Of a stretch of 64,000 nucleotides of DNA, positions 17,586 to 25,632 are shown piece by piece (within the stretch, counting starts at the first letter, position 1; every line of letters begins with the position of its first letter). This DNA is from Marinomonas transparens. GTDB lineage: Bacteria; Pseudomonadota; Gammaproteobacteria; Pseudomonadales; Marinomonadaceae. Both the position numbers and the translations under genes were made by a program. The stretch is taken from NCBI RefSeq assembly GCF_016463975.1, contig NZ_JAEMNX010000002.1, positions 1 through 64,000 of the forward strand. Direction: 5' to 3'. Below the pieces are notes generated by a model that saw nothing but the letters and a program-made list of their open reading frames with translations, searched no databases and had not been told where the DNA came from.

Positions 17586-19092
17586 GCTGTCGGTTCACTG
17601 TGATCCAGCGCACCTCGGTAAACTCATCGACGCAGGCATCACCGCCAAAACGTCCATAGCCGCTCGACTTCAGCCCGCCAAAAGGCATAAAAGGGTCGTC
17701 CTTTACCGTGGCGCCATTAACGTGACAGATGCCTGAGTCAAGTTGATTCACCAGACGATCCGCTAACGCCAAGTCGTTGGTAAACACCGCGGCGGCCAAG
17801 CCATATTCGCAATTATTAGCGACGGTTACGGCTTCTTCTGGGGAATCGACCCGATAAATGCCGGCAATAGGGCCAAAGCATTCTTCTGAATAAATACGCA
17901 TCATGGGGGTAATATGATCCAGCAAGGTGGCATCAATAAATTGGCCTCGGCGGGATGCCCCCGTTAACAGCGTGGCGCCTTTATCCATGGCGTCTTCAAT
18001 TAACGCAGATAACCGCGAGGCCACCGAAGGACTGGCCACCGGGCCTAACTTCACGCCTTTACGACGTGGGTCTCCGGCCACCAGATCGGCAGCGATGTTT
18101 TTTAATCGCTCGATGAATTCGTCGGCAATACTTTGCTCGACGATAATCCTGTCCGTCGCCATGCAAATTTGCCCTTGATTTAAAAAAGCCCCATAGGCCG
18201 CTTCTTTGGCCGCCAAGGCTAAATTGGCGTCTTTCAACACAATCAAAGGTGATTTTCCGCCCAACTCTAACAGGCAGCGTTTCAGGTATTTGGCCGCAAT
18301 GCCAGCCACAATACGGCCGACCCGGGTCGAGCCAGTAAAGTTCACTCGACGTACGGATGGATTAGAAATTAAGCTGGTGATCACCTCTTCTGAATGCTCA
18401 GATGCATTAGTCATCACCCCGATAACACCCGCAGGCACGCCCGCTTCATGCAGTAATTCGGCTAACAGCACATGGGTACCAGGAGAAAGTTCAGACGCTT
18501 TTAAAATAACCGTATTGCCAAACGCCAGCGGAAACACAACCGCACGTAAACCAAGCACTATCGGCGCATTCCAAGGGGCAATAGCCAAGCAAACACCCGC
18601 CGATTTACGCACCGTATAAGAGTCTTGCGTGTGGTGAGATTGGCTCTGTAATGAAACATGAGAAGTTTTTTTAGCGGATGCTTTTACATCGTTTGAAAGG
18701 TAATGCAGCGCCAGATCAACGGCGGCATCAACGGCATCCATCGCGACGTTAATATTAAAATCGACCCATTCCTCTGTCGCGCCAATTTCCCGTAACATGC
18801 ATTGCGCAAAACGATCGCGATAGTTAGGCATCAGGGTTTTAGCCCGCAGCAGAATAGCAGCTCGTTCCTCCACCGGAGTGGCAGACCATTTGGGAAAACT
18901 CGACGTGGCAATCGCCACCATATGCTCAGCGTCTTCACGTCGTCCACAAGCCACATGGGAGGCGACTAAGTCATTGCTAGGATCAAGTCGGTCAAAATAG
19001 CCCCCTGCCATCGCAGGCTGCTGCCGCCCATCAACAAACAAATTAACCTCAGGGGCAAGAGAAGCGCCCAAGCTTTCGCTGGCAATATTCAA
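17581..19092 (-). CDS. aldehyde dehydrogenase, vanillin/salicylaldehyde type (first operon gene)
   Basis: Aldehyde dehydrogenase of about 503 aa, paralogous to the last gene of the same operon. The general base lies in LLELGGK and the nucleophilic Cys in NQGQICMATDRI; APWNAP and FTGSTRVGR mark the NAD site. The C-terminus SSGYGRFGGDACVDEFTEVR matches its paralog (SGYGRFGG). The start is uncertain: TTG at 19092 has AGGAAGAG at good spacing, whereas the ATG at 19170 has no ribosome site and would add 26 atypical residues. It opens the transport/oxidation operon and is divergent from an AraC gene. Two such enzymes may handle successive or different aldehydes. Confidence 0.87.
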   Translation of the reverse strand: MNIASESLGASLAPEVNLFVDGRQQPAMAGGYFDRLDPSNDLVASHVACGRREDAEHMVAIATSSFPKWSATPVEERAAILLRAKTLMPNYRDRFAQCMLREIGATEEWVDFNINVAMDAVDAAVDLALHYLSNDVKASAKKTSHVSLQSQSHHTQDSYTVRKSAGVCLAIAPWNAPIVLGLRAVVFPLAFGNTVILKASELSPGTHVLLAELLHEAGVPAGVIGVMTNASEHSEEVITSLISNPSVRRVNFTGSTRVGRIVAGIAAKYLKRCLLELGGKSPLIVLKDANLALAAKEAAYGAFLNQGQICMATDRIIVEQSIADEFIERLKNIAADLVAGDPRRKGVKLGPVASPSVASRLSALIEDAMDKGATLLTGASRRGQFIDATLLDHITPMMRIYSEECFGPIAGIYRVDSPEEAVTVANNCEYGLAAAVFTNDLALADRLVNQLDSGICHVNGATVKDDPFMPFGGLKSSGYGRFGGDACVDEFTEVRWITVNRQP

Positions 19093-19179
19093 AATGTCAC
19101 TCTTCCTATTTATTAAATTTGTTGTAGGTAGATGAAGGTGTAGCAACAGGTTAGCAGCAATCCTCCCCACATAAATGTC

Positions 19180-19214
19180 AATTTATGGGTTATTATTGCT
19201 AAATTATGGGTTAT
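19180..19214. promoter_or_regulatory. direct-repeat operator for the divergent AraC regulator
   Basis: Two near-identical 14-mers, AATTTATGGGTTAT (19180-19193) and AAATTATGGGTTAT (19201-19214), in direct orientation and 21 bp apart (two helical turns). They lie between the divergent aldehyde dehydrogenase and AraC genes. This spacing is what AraC-family dimers use, so these are the likely activator half-sites controlling the operon and possibly araC itself. Confidence 0.65.
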
Positions 19215-19244
19215 AACTGAGTTTTTTAAGATGAGGGCAGCATA

Positions 19245-20135
19245 ATGCTAACCAATATAATCGGCTCTATGGTGCGCTTTGAAGAAATTCAACCGGGGTT
19301 GCAACCACGAACCTTCAGCACAGGGAGCGGAAACTTTAGCGACTTTAATCTGATTGGTGTCGTGCAGCGGGGAGAGATATCGGTTCTCTATGAAGACGAG
19401 CAACACAGCGTGATGGAGTCGTCCATCTTCTGTCTGCCCCATAAGGCCATCGCCAAAATACTAGTACCAGCGGGCAGCCAAATTTGGCTGATTGGCTACA
19501 GCAACGAACTAACCAGTTTAGTCATTGGAACAGAACTAGACAGTGCAAAACTGGCCATACTGATGCACCAGCTCACCCTCACCCAATGCCAAAAAAGTGA
19601 CATTAATGAATCCTACTTACCCTTACTAAAACTGCTTAATCTGGAAATTGCTTTTACTAAAAACCGCTCGCAAACCATCATTTGTTCCATCATTCGCATC
19701 CTGTTAATCACCACCTACCGACTGACCAACATCCAATCGATTAAATTAACTAATTCCCCTGACGAACTGGTCTTGCAAAGGTTTAGACAACTGGTTGAAA
19801 TCGAATTTAAGAACAGGCAACCGGTAAGTTATTATTGCAATGAACTCAATGTAACCTATGACCGTCTACATGCCATTTGTCAGCGCAACTTACAAAAGAC
19901 CCCATTACAACTGATCAATAACCGAGTACTGATTGAAGCCACCAGCCGCTTAAAAAAATCATCGGACTCCATACAACTGATCGCTAGCCAATTAGGCTAT
20001 AACGACGCCAGTCAATTCAGCCACTTTTTTAAAAAAGAAACCCGCCTTTCCCCCAATCAATTTAGAAAAAACAACGCCGCAAAAGGCGACTTGAAAGGAT
20101 CAAACACTGAATACAACTTTTCAGATTGGCCTTAA
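19245..20135 (+). CDS. AraC family transcriptional regulator
   Basis: 296-aa regulator. The N-terminal about 180 residues form an effector-binding, cupin-like part (VVQRGEISVLYED); the C-terminal about 100 residues hold two HTH units, with IQLIASQLGYNDASQFSHFF and KKETRLSPNQFR matching the AraC signature. It is transcribed away from the aldehyde-dehydrogenase/Liv operon with direct-repeat operators in the shared promoter region, so it is probably that operon's activator. Its 3' end overlaps the convergent CLCA_X-type gene by 4 bp. Confidence 0.9.
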   Translation: MLTNIIGSMVRFEEIQPGLQPRTFSTGSGNFSDFNLIGVVQRGEISVLYEDEQHSVMESSIFCLPHKAIAKILVPAGSQIWLIGYSNELTSLVIGTELDSAKLAILMHQLTLTQCQKSDINESYLPLLKLLNLEIAFTKNRSQTIICSIIRILLITTYRLTNIQSIKLTNSPDELVLQRFRQLVEIEFKNRQPVSYYCNELNVTYDRLHAICQRNLQKTPLQLINNRVLIEATSRLKKSSDSIQLIASQLGYNDASQFSHFFKKETRLSPNQFRKNNAAKGDLKGSNTEYNFSDWP

Positions 20136-20866
20136 GCAAGCTCCCGATACAAAGCCCCGCCCAAGGCGCAAAAGTAATGATTAAAAGCCTGATTGATTTT
20201 TTGACGCGCTTGCCCTTGCGGATACAGGCCCAGCTTGGCTTCATCAGAATAACGCGTGCCCTTGACTAAAAAAGTACTGGCTGGCTGCGCGTCTTCAATA
20301 AAGGCTTCAAACGCTCTGGCACACATCTCTTCTGGTTTGGCGTAATAGACCACCTTTAGGCGCTTATCCGCTTGTGCAGAACAGCGAAACAACTCACTTG
20401 GCTCGCTGCCCTCTTCATTCAACATGATCCATTTGAAACAGTCCGCTAAGAGCGTATTTAACCTATGGGGCTTTACCTTAGGATTGTTTAACCAACTGCT
20501 AGAAGCAAAGCTGGAAGCGCCTATGCCAGCAAACATTTTATCGCCCATATAATGGTCAAAAGCATGGAACCACTCGTGGGCCAAACTGCCCGCTCCGGCA
20601 TTCTTCGCCAAGGATAACTGTCGTGTGGCGGGCATATAATGGGCTGACACCCCGGGACGACCACCCTTGCCATATTGAATGCCTAGGGTACCGCGCAATG
20701 AGATCAACGACTCCGGCCCCTGCAAGGCCAGCATCAAATCCCCTAAAGCCTGATGAAACTTCAGCGCCGCACTATCCCGTTCTACAGGTGTCACCCAGCG
20801 CCCCATCTCGATGCCACGAAAGTCAAACTGCCTGCGGATCATGACAAAATTAATCGACTCGTTCAT
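20132..20866 (-). CDS. CLCA_X family metalloprotease-like protein
   Basis: 244-aa cytosolic protein with a zinc-metalloprotease motif HEWFHAFDH (His97, Glu98, His101) in the middle, followed by a segment FRCSAQADKR and EEMCARAFEAFIED that may give the third ligand. Length and motif resemble bacterial proteins annotated CLCA_X or LPD1-like, which share this HEWFHA core. No signal peptide is visible. RBS AAGG precedes the ATG. It stands alone, convergent with araC. Role unknown; proteolytic activity is inferred from the motif only. Confidence 0.72.
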   Translation of the reverse strand: MNESINFVMIRRQFDFRGIEMGRWVTPVERDSAALKFHQALGDLMLALQGPESLISLRGTLGIQYGKGGRPGVSAHYMPATRQLSLAKNAGAGSLAHEWFHAFDHYMGDKMFAGIGASSFASSSWLNNPKVKPHRLNTLLADCFKWIMLNEEGSEPSELFRCSAQADKRLKVVYYAKPEEMCARAFEAFIEDAQPASTFLVKGTRYSDEAKLGLYPQGQARQKINQAFNHYFCALGGALYRELA

Positions 20867-20960
20867 GGTTACCTTTGTCGCGCAAAGGGGTATCGAAACA
20901 TTTTACGGCACCCCTCCATAGAAAAGGCAAAATTGTAGGTGGTATGGCAGGAGGGGTGGG

Positions 20961-21695
20961 TTACCAAGGCATTATGCCATTTGATGATCCTTCTGACTCT
21001 GAGAGGAAGCAGCCCGTTGGACCGTTTTCAGGAAGCGTTGCGGCATAGGTTATAAATTTCGCGGCCTCAGCTGGGTCATGCATACCTTGAAAACCATTAA
21101 AGGCCGTTTTGACAAAGCCTGGATCAACAACGTTAACCTTACACCTCGTTGATTTAAGTTTTGCTGCTAGTGCAACACAATAAGCATTAAGTGCTGTTTT
21201 AGATGGAAAGTAAGCTTCACTTTTGTAATGAGAAAACACCCAGTCTGGGTCGCTTTGATTCGTAAGTGATCCAAGCCCACTGCTAATATGGACGATACGT
21301 GGCGCATCAGACTCTTGTAACAAGGGAAGGAAAGCGCGTGTGACTCTTATCACGCCATAAACATTGGTTTCAAAGACGCGTTTAATTTCTTCAATAGAGA
21401 CGCTTCCATCTGGGTTGGCGTTACCAAGAATACCTGCGTTATTGATGAGTGCATCTAGACTATTCGAATGTTTTAGCACCTCTTTTACGGCTAAATCAAT
21501 TGATGCCTGATCAGTAACGTCTAACTGTACACATGAGGCATTTTTAATCCCTTCTGCTTTTAGTATGTCAACGGCTAATGTTCCAGCATCTGGGTTACGG
21601 CATGCCAAGTAAACATAATATCCTTGATGGGCTAAATTCTTAGCTGTTGCCAAACCTATTCCCTGATTTGCGCCAGTGATTAAAACACTTTTCAT
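20961..21695 (-). CDS. SDR family NAD(P)-dependent oxidoreductase
   Basis: 244-aa classical short-chain dehydrogenase, carbonyl-reductase-like. It shows TGANQGIG (residues 7-14), NNAG (85-88), Ser in HISSG (138/139), and Tyr162/Lys166 in YFPSK. The tail LPENGPTGCFLSESEGS is typical of the carbonyl reductase branch that reduces aldehydes or quinones with NADPH. It lies 78 bp downstream of an AraC gene on the same strand, which may control it. Confidence 0.87.
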   Translation of the reverse strand: MKSVLITGANQGIGLATAKNLAHQGYYVYLACRNPDAGTLAVDILKAEGIKNASCVQLDVTDQASIDLAVKEVLKHSNSLDALINNAGILGNANPDGSVSIEEIKRVFETNVYGVIRVTRAFLPLLQESDAPRIVHISSGLGSLTNQSDPDWVFSHYKSEAYFPSKTALNAYCVALAAKLKSTRCKVNVVDPGFVKTAFNGFQGMHDPAEAAKFITYAATLPENGPTGCFLSESEGSSNGIMPW

Positions 21696-21773
21696 TACGA
21701 CACCTCTTGATACATTTGTGATAGAGGTAGTGTAGAAAAACGGGCTGACATGACACAGAGACAGATCATTATA

Positions 21774-22637
21774 CTAGCTAGACATATCTTTAAATTTCAC
21801 TAAAAAATCTGTAATCGATTGCCCTGTTTGCTTACGAAAAAAACGAGAAAGGTAGTTTTCATCGGCAAACCCTAGCCGCACAGCTAGCTCTTTTACTGAT
21901 AGATTGGAGTAAATCAGTAGACGCTGAGCTTCTAAAACAATACGGCGATTAAGGTATTCTTTCGGTGATACTCCAGCCCATTCTTTTACCAGCTGATATA
22001 GGCTGGTATCACTAAGAGCAAGTGTCTTTGCTATTTCAGAAATGGTAGGTTGTTCTATGAACTTGTTTTCAATCAAGGTTTGGAAATGAAGGAATGATTG
22101 AACATGCCGTTTCTTGGGTTCATTTTCAACGTTAGAAAAATAAGCATGCTCTAATTCCTGTAACACCGAATTTAAATACGCCATTCTGATATTTAAGGGG
22201 GCTGATGTTAGGATAGCGGTGCGCAAGAGCATTAATGCATCGTTCATTCGTTGCCATGCCTGTGTTGACATAGCAACCTTTTGCTCATTCAGCGGATCCA
22301 ACCAAAAGCGGCAAGAACTAGGTAATAGTCCATAGATTTCTTCATTGAAAATAACTTTGTAGTATTCTGCTTTGTTTTTACTGCTTGGGGGAATGCGGAT
22401 TTGCCTTGGTTTGATGAATAGAACTTGCCCCGCGGATACCGTGATATCTTTTAAATCCACGCAATAATGAACAAGGCTGTGATTGACGAACATCAGAAAA
22501 TAGTTGTTGCTGGTATGAGGTTTTAAAAGTTTCTGGGTCATCTCTTCTGTCAATGGCGAGTCGAGATGAGACCACAGGCTAATACCGCCTGAACTTTCAA
22601 ATGAAACGTGATCATATAAAGGTGTTGTCATCGTCAC
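21774..22637 (-). CDS. AraC family transcriptional regulator
   Basis: 287-aa AraC-type activator. The N-terminal half is a cupin-like sensor (YCVDLKDITVSAGQVLFIKP). The C-terminal 100 residues carry two HTHs: ISEIAKTLALSDTSLYQLVK and VKELAVRLGFADENYLSRFF, ending KQTGQSITDF. It precedes the SDR gene on the same strand. Whether it regulates that gene or itself cannot be read from the sequence. Confidence 0.9.
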   Translation of the reverse strand: MTMTTPLYDHVSFESSGGISLWSHLDSPLTEEMTQKLLKPHTSNNYFLMFVNHSLVHYCVDLKDITVSAGQVLFIKPRQIRIPPSSKNKAEYYKVIFNEEIYGLLPSSCRFWLDPLNEQKVAMSTQAWQRMNDALMLLRTAILTSAPLNIRMAYLNSVLQELEHAYFSNVENEPKKRHVQSFLHFQTLIENKFIEQPTISEIAKTLALSDTSLYQLVKEWAGVSPKEYLNRRIVLEAQRLLIYSNLSVKELAVRLGFADENYLSRFFRKQTGQSITDFLVKFKDMSS

Positions 22638-23016
22638 TCGAAATTGAAAATACCGTGTTTGAAAAGATGAAATGCTTTACATCCAGCTGGGATCATTCAC
22701 TGACAGAAACTGGACACACACGTTAAAAACTTAACCTCATCATACAAAACCCTTCCTCGAACAAAAAGCGCATTTGTCTAAAATGCCCTCTTTCGCTCTT
22801 GTTAATACGCTAAAGTAATGAACTAAAAGTAGGTTTATTGGTTTTTCACAAGAAAGCCAATCGCTTGATATGATTGGCTTTGAGAGGTGAGTGGCCTGTT
22901 TAAATAGTAGATGTAAAAGTTATATTTTTGATTTTCCATCAAAGGGGCTGACATATCGACATATGAAAAATAACCATTATCATAGCCATGATAGGGAAAT
23001 AAGGTAACATACCACC
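22638..23016. other. intergenic region with a hairpin
   Basis: About 380 bp between divergent genes. It holds a 10-bp inverted repeat AAAGCCAATC/GATTGGCTTT at 22853-22881 and an imperfect palindrome TATCATAGCCATGATA near 22980, just before the nucleotidyltransferase gene. No coding frame or RNA gene is recognisable. Confidence 0.5.
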
Positions 23017-23925
23017 ATGAGAACCAACTTCGATCACCTCACCCTGCGCCAACAAATGAGTGTACCCATTATTTCCAAGGTGCTGCTCGATGAGATGGAC
23101 ACTTACTTACTGGGCAAGACCAGTAAGAAAAAGAATTTTCGCATCTTAAAAATTGTTTTGTTTGGCAGCCAAGCCAAGGGCACACAGGTCTACGACCCTG
23201 CCAATGGTTATGTGAGTGATTACGATGTGTTGGTTATCGTCAACCAAGAAGAACTGGTGGAAGAGTTTGACATCTGGAACAAGGCGGAAGAAAAAATCGA
23301 ACGCCGTATCGGTAGACCACTGGGCCTGATCGTGCACTCCATACACGACATCAACCAACGCCTACACGAAGGCCAGTACTTCTTCAAAGACATCCGCGAA
23401 GAAGGCATCGAAATCTACGCCTGTGACACGCGGGAACTCCCCCGCCCCGGTAATTTAACGCTAGACGAACAAAAAACCATTGCGGAAAAACATTATGACC
23501 AGTGGCTTGAAAGTGCGACTGATTTTTTTGACTTCTTTAGGATTGGTATAAAAAAGCAAAAATATAAACTCGCAGCATTTCATCTACACCAAACCGTCGA
23601 ACGTTTCTATTCCTGCACCCTATTGGTCACCACCAACTACCTACCCAAAACCCACAACATCGAACTCTTACGCTCCTACTGCATCCGCCAAGACCCACGC
23701 TTTGTAGATCAATTTTCCCTAGACGGCATCGCCCAAACACAACGCTTCCAGAAACGCAGCTTCCAACGACTCAAACGCGCCTACGTGGATTCCCGCTACT
23801 CAGAACACTACGAAATCACCGAAGAAGAGCTCAACTGGTTAGCCGGAGAAGTGGAAAAATTGAAAGACCTGACAGAAGACGTTTGCCAAGCAAAAATTGC
23901 CAGCTTCGCAGGTGAAGAAGCCTAA
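23017..23925 (+). CDS. nucleotidyltransferase-HEPN fusion protein
   Basis: 302-aa protein. Residues about 20-145 form a minimal nucleotidyltransferase domain with the catalytic pattern G50-S51 in VLFGSQAKG and Asp68/Asp70 in SDYDVLV. Residues about 160-290 form a HEPN-like helical domain (KLAAFHLHQTVERFYSCTLL, then LPKTHNIELL and KRAYVDSRYSEHYE). Usually such domains are split as MntA/HepT toxin-antitoxin pairs. Here they are one chain, as in kanamycin-nucleotidyltransferase-like or stand-alone MNT-HEPN proteins. The HEPN nuclease motif RX4-6H is not evident. Activity (AMPylation or nucleotidyl transfer) is inferred. Confidence 0.82.
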   Translation: MRTNFDHLTLRQQMSVPIISKVLLDEMDTYLLGKTSKKKNFRILKIVLFGSQAKGTQVYDPANGYVSDYDVLVIVNQEELVEEFDIWNKAEEKIERRIGRPLGLIVHSIHDINQRLHEGQYFFKDIREEGIEIYACDTRELPRPGNLTLDEQKTIAEKHYDQWLESATDFFDFFRIGIKKQKYKLAAFHLHQTVERFYSCTLLVTTNYLPKTHNIELLRSYCIRQDPRFVDQFSLDGIAQTQRFQKRSFQRLKRAYVDSRYSEHYEITEEELNWLAGEVEKLKDLTEDVCQAKIASFAGEEA

Positions 23926-23939
23926 AAAACATGACAGTT

Positions 23940-23968
23940 CCCTCCCCTTATGGCTTTCAAGGGGAGGG
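23940..23968 (+). terminator. GC-rich hairpin after the MNT-HEPN gene
   Basis: Ten-base stem CCCTCCCCTT/AAGGGGAGGG with a nine-base loop, 14 bp after the stop. No T-run follows, so termination efficiency is doubtful. Confidence 0.5.
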
Positions 23969-23987
23969 GGAGGGGTTATGTCTTTGT

Positions 23988-24135
23988 CTGTTTCCATTCA
24001 AACGCTTTGTATTCCTAACCTTTATTCCGCTTTTTAACTCAGGTAAGGCTGAGCGGGTAACTTTTGCCAATCGATGCAAAACTTTAGTTTAAAGGAAAGT
24101 AAAAATTCTCTTGTCGGACTTTCAGCCCAAAACGT
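23988..24135 (+). repeat. left arm of a long inverted repeat around the cassette array
   Basis: This 148-bp stretch (from GTTTCCATTCAAACGC to CAGCCCAAAACGT) reappears reverse-complemented at 28765-28925, with small indels and roughly 85% identity by eye. The most conserved part is the segment reading TTGTCGGACTTTCAGCCC in this orientation. It contains no open frame of note. It borders the left side of the integron-cassette cluster. Confidence 0.85.
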
Positions 24136-24227
24136 ATCATTGGCTTTATTTACCACAAGGTATTGGGGTCAGATCAAGAAATAGCTTCCCCTGATGTGTA
24201 TTAGGAAAACCACAATCCAATGTTCAA

Positions 24228-24333
24228 CTGATAAAGCTTAGAAACGAAGCTATTCTATTTTTGATCTGACCCCAAACCTGCTGATAAAGCTTAGAAACGA
24301 AGCTATTCTATTTTTGATCTGACCCCAAACCTG
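24228..24333. repeat. perfect 53-bp tandem duplication
   Basis: Two identical 53-bp units at 24228-24280 and 24281-24333, each ending with TTGATCTGACCCCAAACCTG. An inverted copy of the core (TTGGGGTCAGATCA) lies at 24164-24177, so the block is bounded by GGGGTCAGATC motifs facing each other. Such motifs often mark the edges of REP-type or small transposable sequences. The second unit abuts the truncated fifth attC site. Confidence 0.9.
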
Positions 24334-24339
24334 AATTTG

Positions 24340-24777
24340 TTAAGTGATTTTTGGTAATAAGTACTCATATGCATCTTTTATTTTTAAGAAATTACCTTCT
24401 TCAGATAGTAAATTTTCCGGTTTTCTATCCATTCCGCCAAGCGTGGCAACGGCCTCTACGCACTTAGGGCCGAAAACAGTAGCTATTACCTCTACCCCTT
24501 CAAATTCATCAAGACCTAAAACCAGATCCATTTCATCACCCCACTCATAATCAAGATCTGAGAGGTCTAAAACCCAAAACCTTTGGAAAAAGCGTTCTTG
24601 GGCGTAGGCCATCATTCCGCGAATATGATATGCATCGCTGCTCCCAGCACTTCCAGACTTGTAGATTCCGAATGCTTTAAAATAGCCAATTTTCTAATGC
24701 GAGTCTTCTGTTGGAATAAATCCAATTTCGCAATCTACAGTAACGTAACTTCGTAACTCATATATTTCTGGATTCAT
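24340..24777 (-). pseudogene. cassette-borne hypothetical gene with one in-frame stop
   Basis: From ATG at 24775-24777 the frame runs to TAA at 24340-24342 (145 codons) with a single TAG at codon 28 (24694-24696). Both halves look like protein: MNPEIYELRSYVTVDCEIGF before, KIGYFKAFGIYKSGSAG after. One C-to-T change (CAG to TAG) would explain it. The downstream ATG at 24613-24615 could still give a 91-aa product. The stop lies in the TTAACAA that starts its truncated attC. I do not recognise the family. A suppressed stop or sequencing error are alternatives. Confidence 0.7.
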
Positions 24778-24784
24778 GACTTCA

Positions 24785-24831
24785 CTTAACGCCGAAATCA
24801 CGTGCTTGTCGCGTGGATTTCTTTGTTAGAC
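24785..24831 (-). repeat. attC site of the LysE cassette
   Basis: 47-bp site. Minus strand: GTCTAACAAAGAAATC on one side, GATTTCGGCGTTAAG on the other, with complementary arms GAAATC/GATTTC and CACG/CGTG pairing inside. It is short, like class 1 cassette sites. The last codons of the LysE-type gene lie inside it. Confidence 0.8.
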
Positions 24832-25466
24832 CCAGACATGGCTAAGTATGCACCCAAACCGATAAGACAGATACCCGAAATAACTTTCTGCCCTTTCCTA
24901 AACTTACTGCTAGAGATCCAAAGCTTCTCTATTGGTTCGGAGAAAAATGCAATAAGGAAATCTGGTATAGCGTTCAAAACAACCACAATCATTCCAAGTG
25001 CAATAAATTGTGCAAAAATATAGCCATCTGCCGGGCGTATAAATTGAGGTATAAATGCCAAAAAGAAAATAGCCGTTTTGGGATTGAGGACTTCCGAGAT
25101 TATCCCTTGATTAAATGCAGATTTGATTTCCTCCTCACTTTCACCTTTACTTATAGGGCATTTCATATCAACTTTCTTGAATGCTGAAAAAATCATCTTT
25201 AGCCCGAGGTAAATAAGAAATACTGCGCCCAAATATTTTATTATCGTGAAAGCAATTGCCGAAGTTGCCAATATTGCTGAAATTCCGATCGATGCTCCAA
25301 ATACATGGATCAAACCTCCGCTAGCTGCACCAAAAGTAGAAGCAACTCCTACCGCTTTACCACCTGATATTGTACGAGAAAGCACATAGAGCATGCCAGG
25401 ACCCGGAGTAAATGCCAGCGCCAATGAAGCTGATATAAATATTATCCACGTTTCAAAATCTAGCAT
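24798..25466 (-). CDS. LysE family amino acid/metabolite exporter (cassette gene)
   Basis: 222-aa inner-membrane protein with about six membrane segments, of the LysE/RhtB exporter family. Near the N-terminus it has the family motif FTPGPGMLYVLSRTISGGK, and mid-protein NPKTAIFFLAFIPQFI. The ATG at 25466 is preferred over an upstream TTG (25487) that has no ribosome site. The C-terminal residues (about NKEIHATST) and stop are encoded by its attC site. The substrate is unknown; the family exports amino acids such as threonine, homoserine or leucine. Confidence 0.88.
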   Translation of the reverse strand: MLDFETWIIFISASLALAFTPGPGMLYVLSRTISGGKAVGVASTFGAASGGLIHVFGASIGISAILATSAIAFTIIKYLGAVFLIYLGLKMIFSAFKKVDMKCPISKGESEEEIKSAFNQGIISEVLNPKTAIFFLAFIPQFIRPADGYIFAQFIALGMIVVVLNAIPDFLIAFFSEPIEKLWISSSKFRKGQKVISGICLIGLGAYLAMSGSNKEIHATST

Positions 25467-25506
25467 TAGAATAATCTCATTTATCAATATTGCTCGAAGG
25501 ATCGCT

Positions 25507-25623
25507 GGCTAACGCTCGCTTCAGCTGCGCCGAAACTGGAGTGTTTTTGTGTCAATGTTTGAGCGCAGCGAGTAACACAAAAACGCGGAAGTTTTGGCAT
25601 CAGACTGGAAGCGCTTGTTAGCC
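25507..25623 (-). repeat. attC site of the SRPBCC/HxlR cassette
   Basis: 117-bp site bounded by GGCTAAC and GTTAGCC. The arms (GCTCGCTTCAG with CTGGAAGCGC, and GTTTTTGTGT with ACACAAAAAC) pair along most of their length. On the minus strand it begins GGCTAACAAGCGC and ends GAGCGTTAGCC. Confidence 0.92.
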
Positions 25624-25632
25624 TTTGTTTAC

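Noticed and set aside
24228-24333. CRISPR array
   Set aside because: Two contiguous identical units without spacers; no cas genes.
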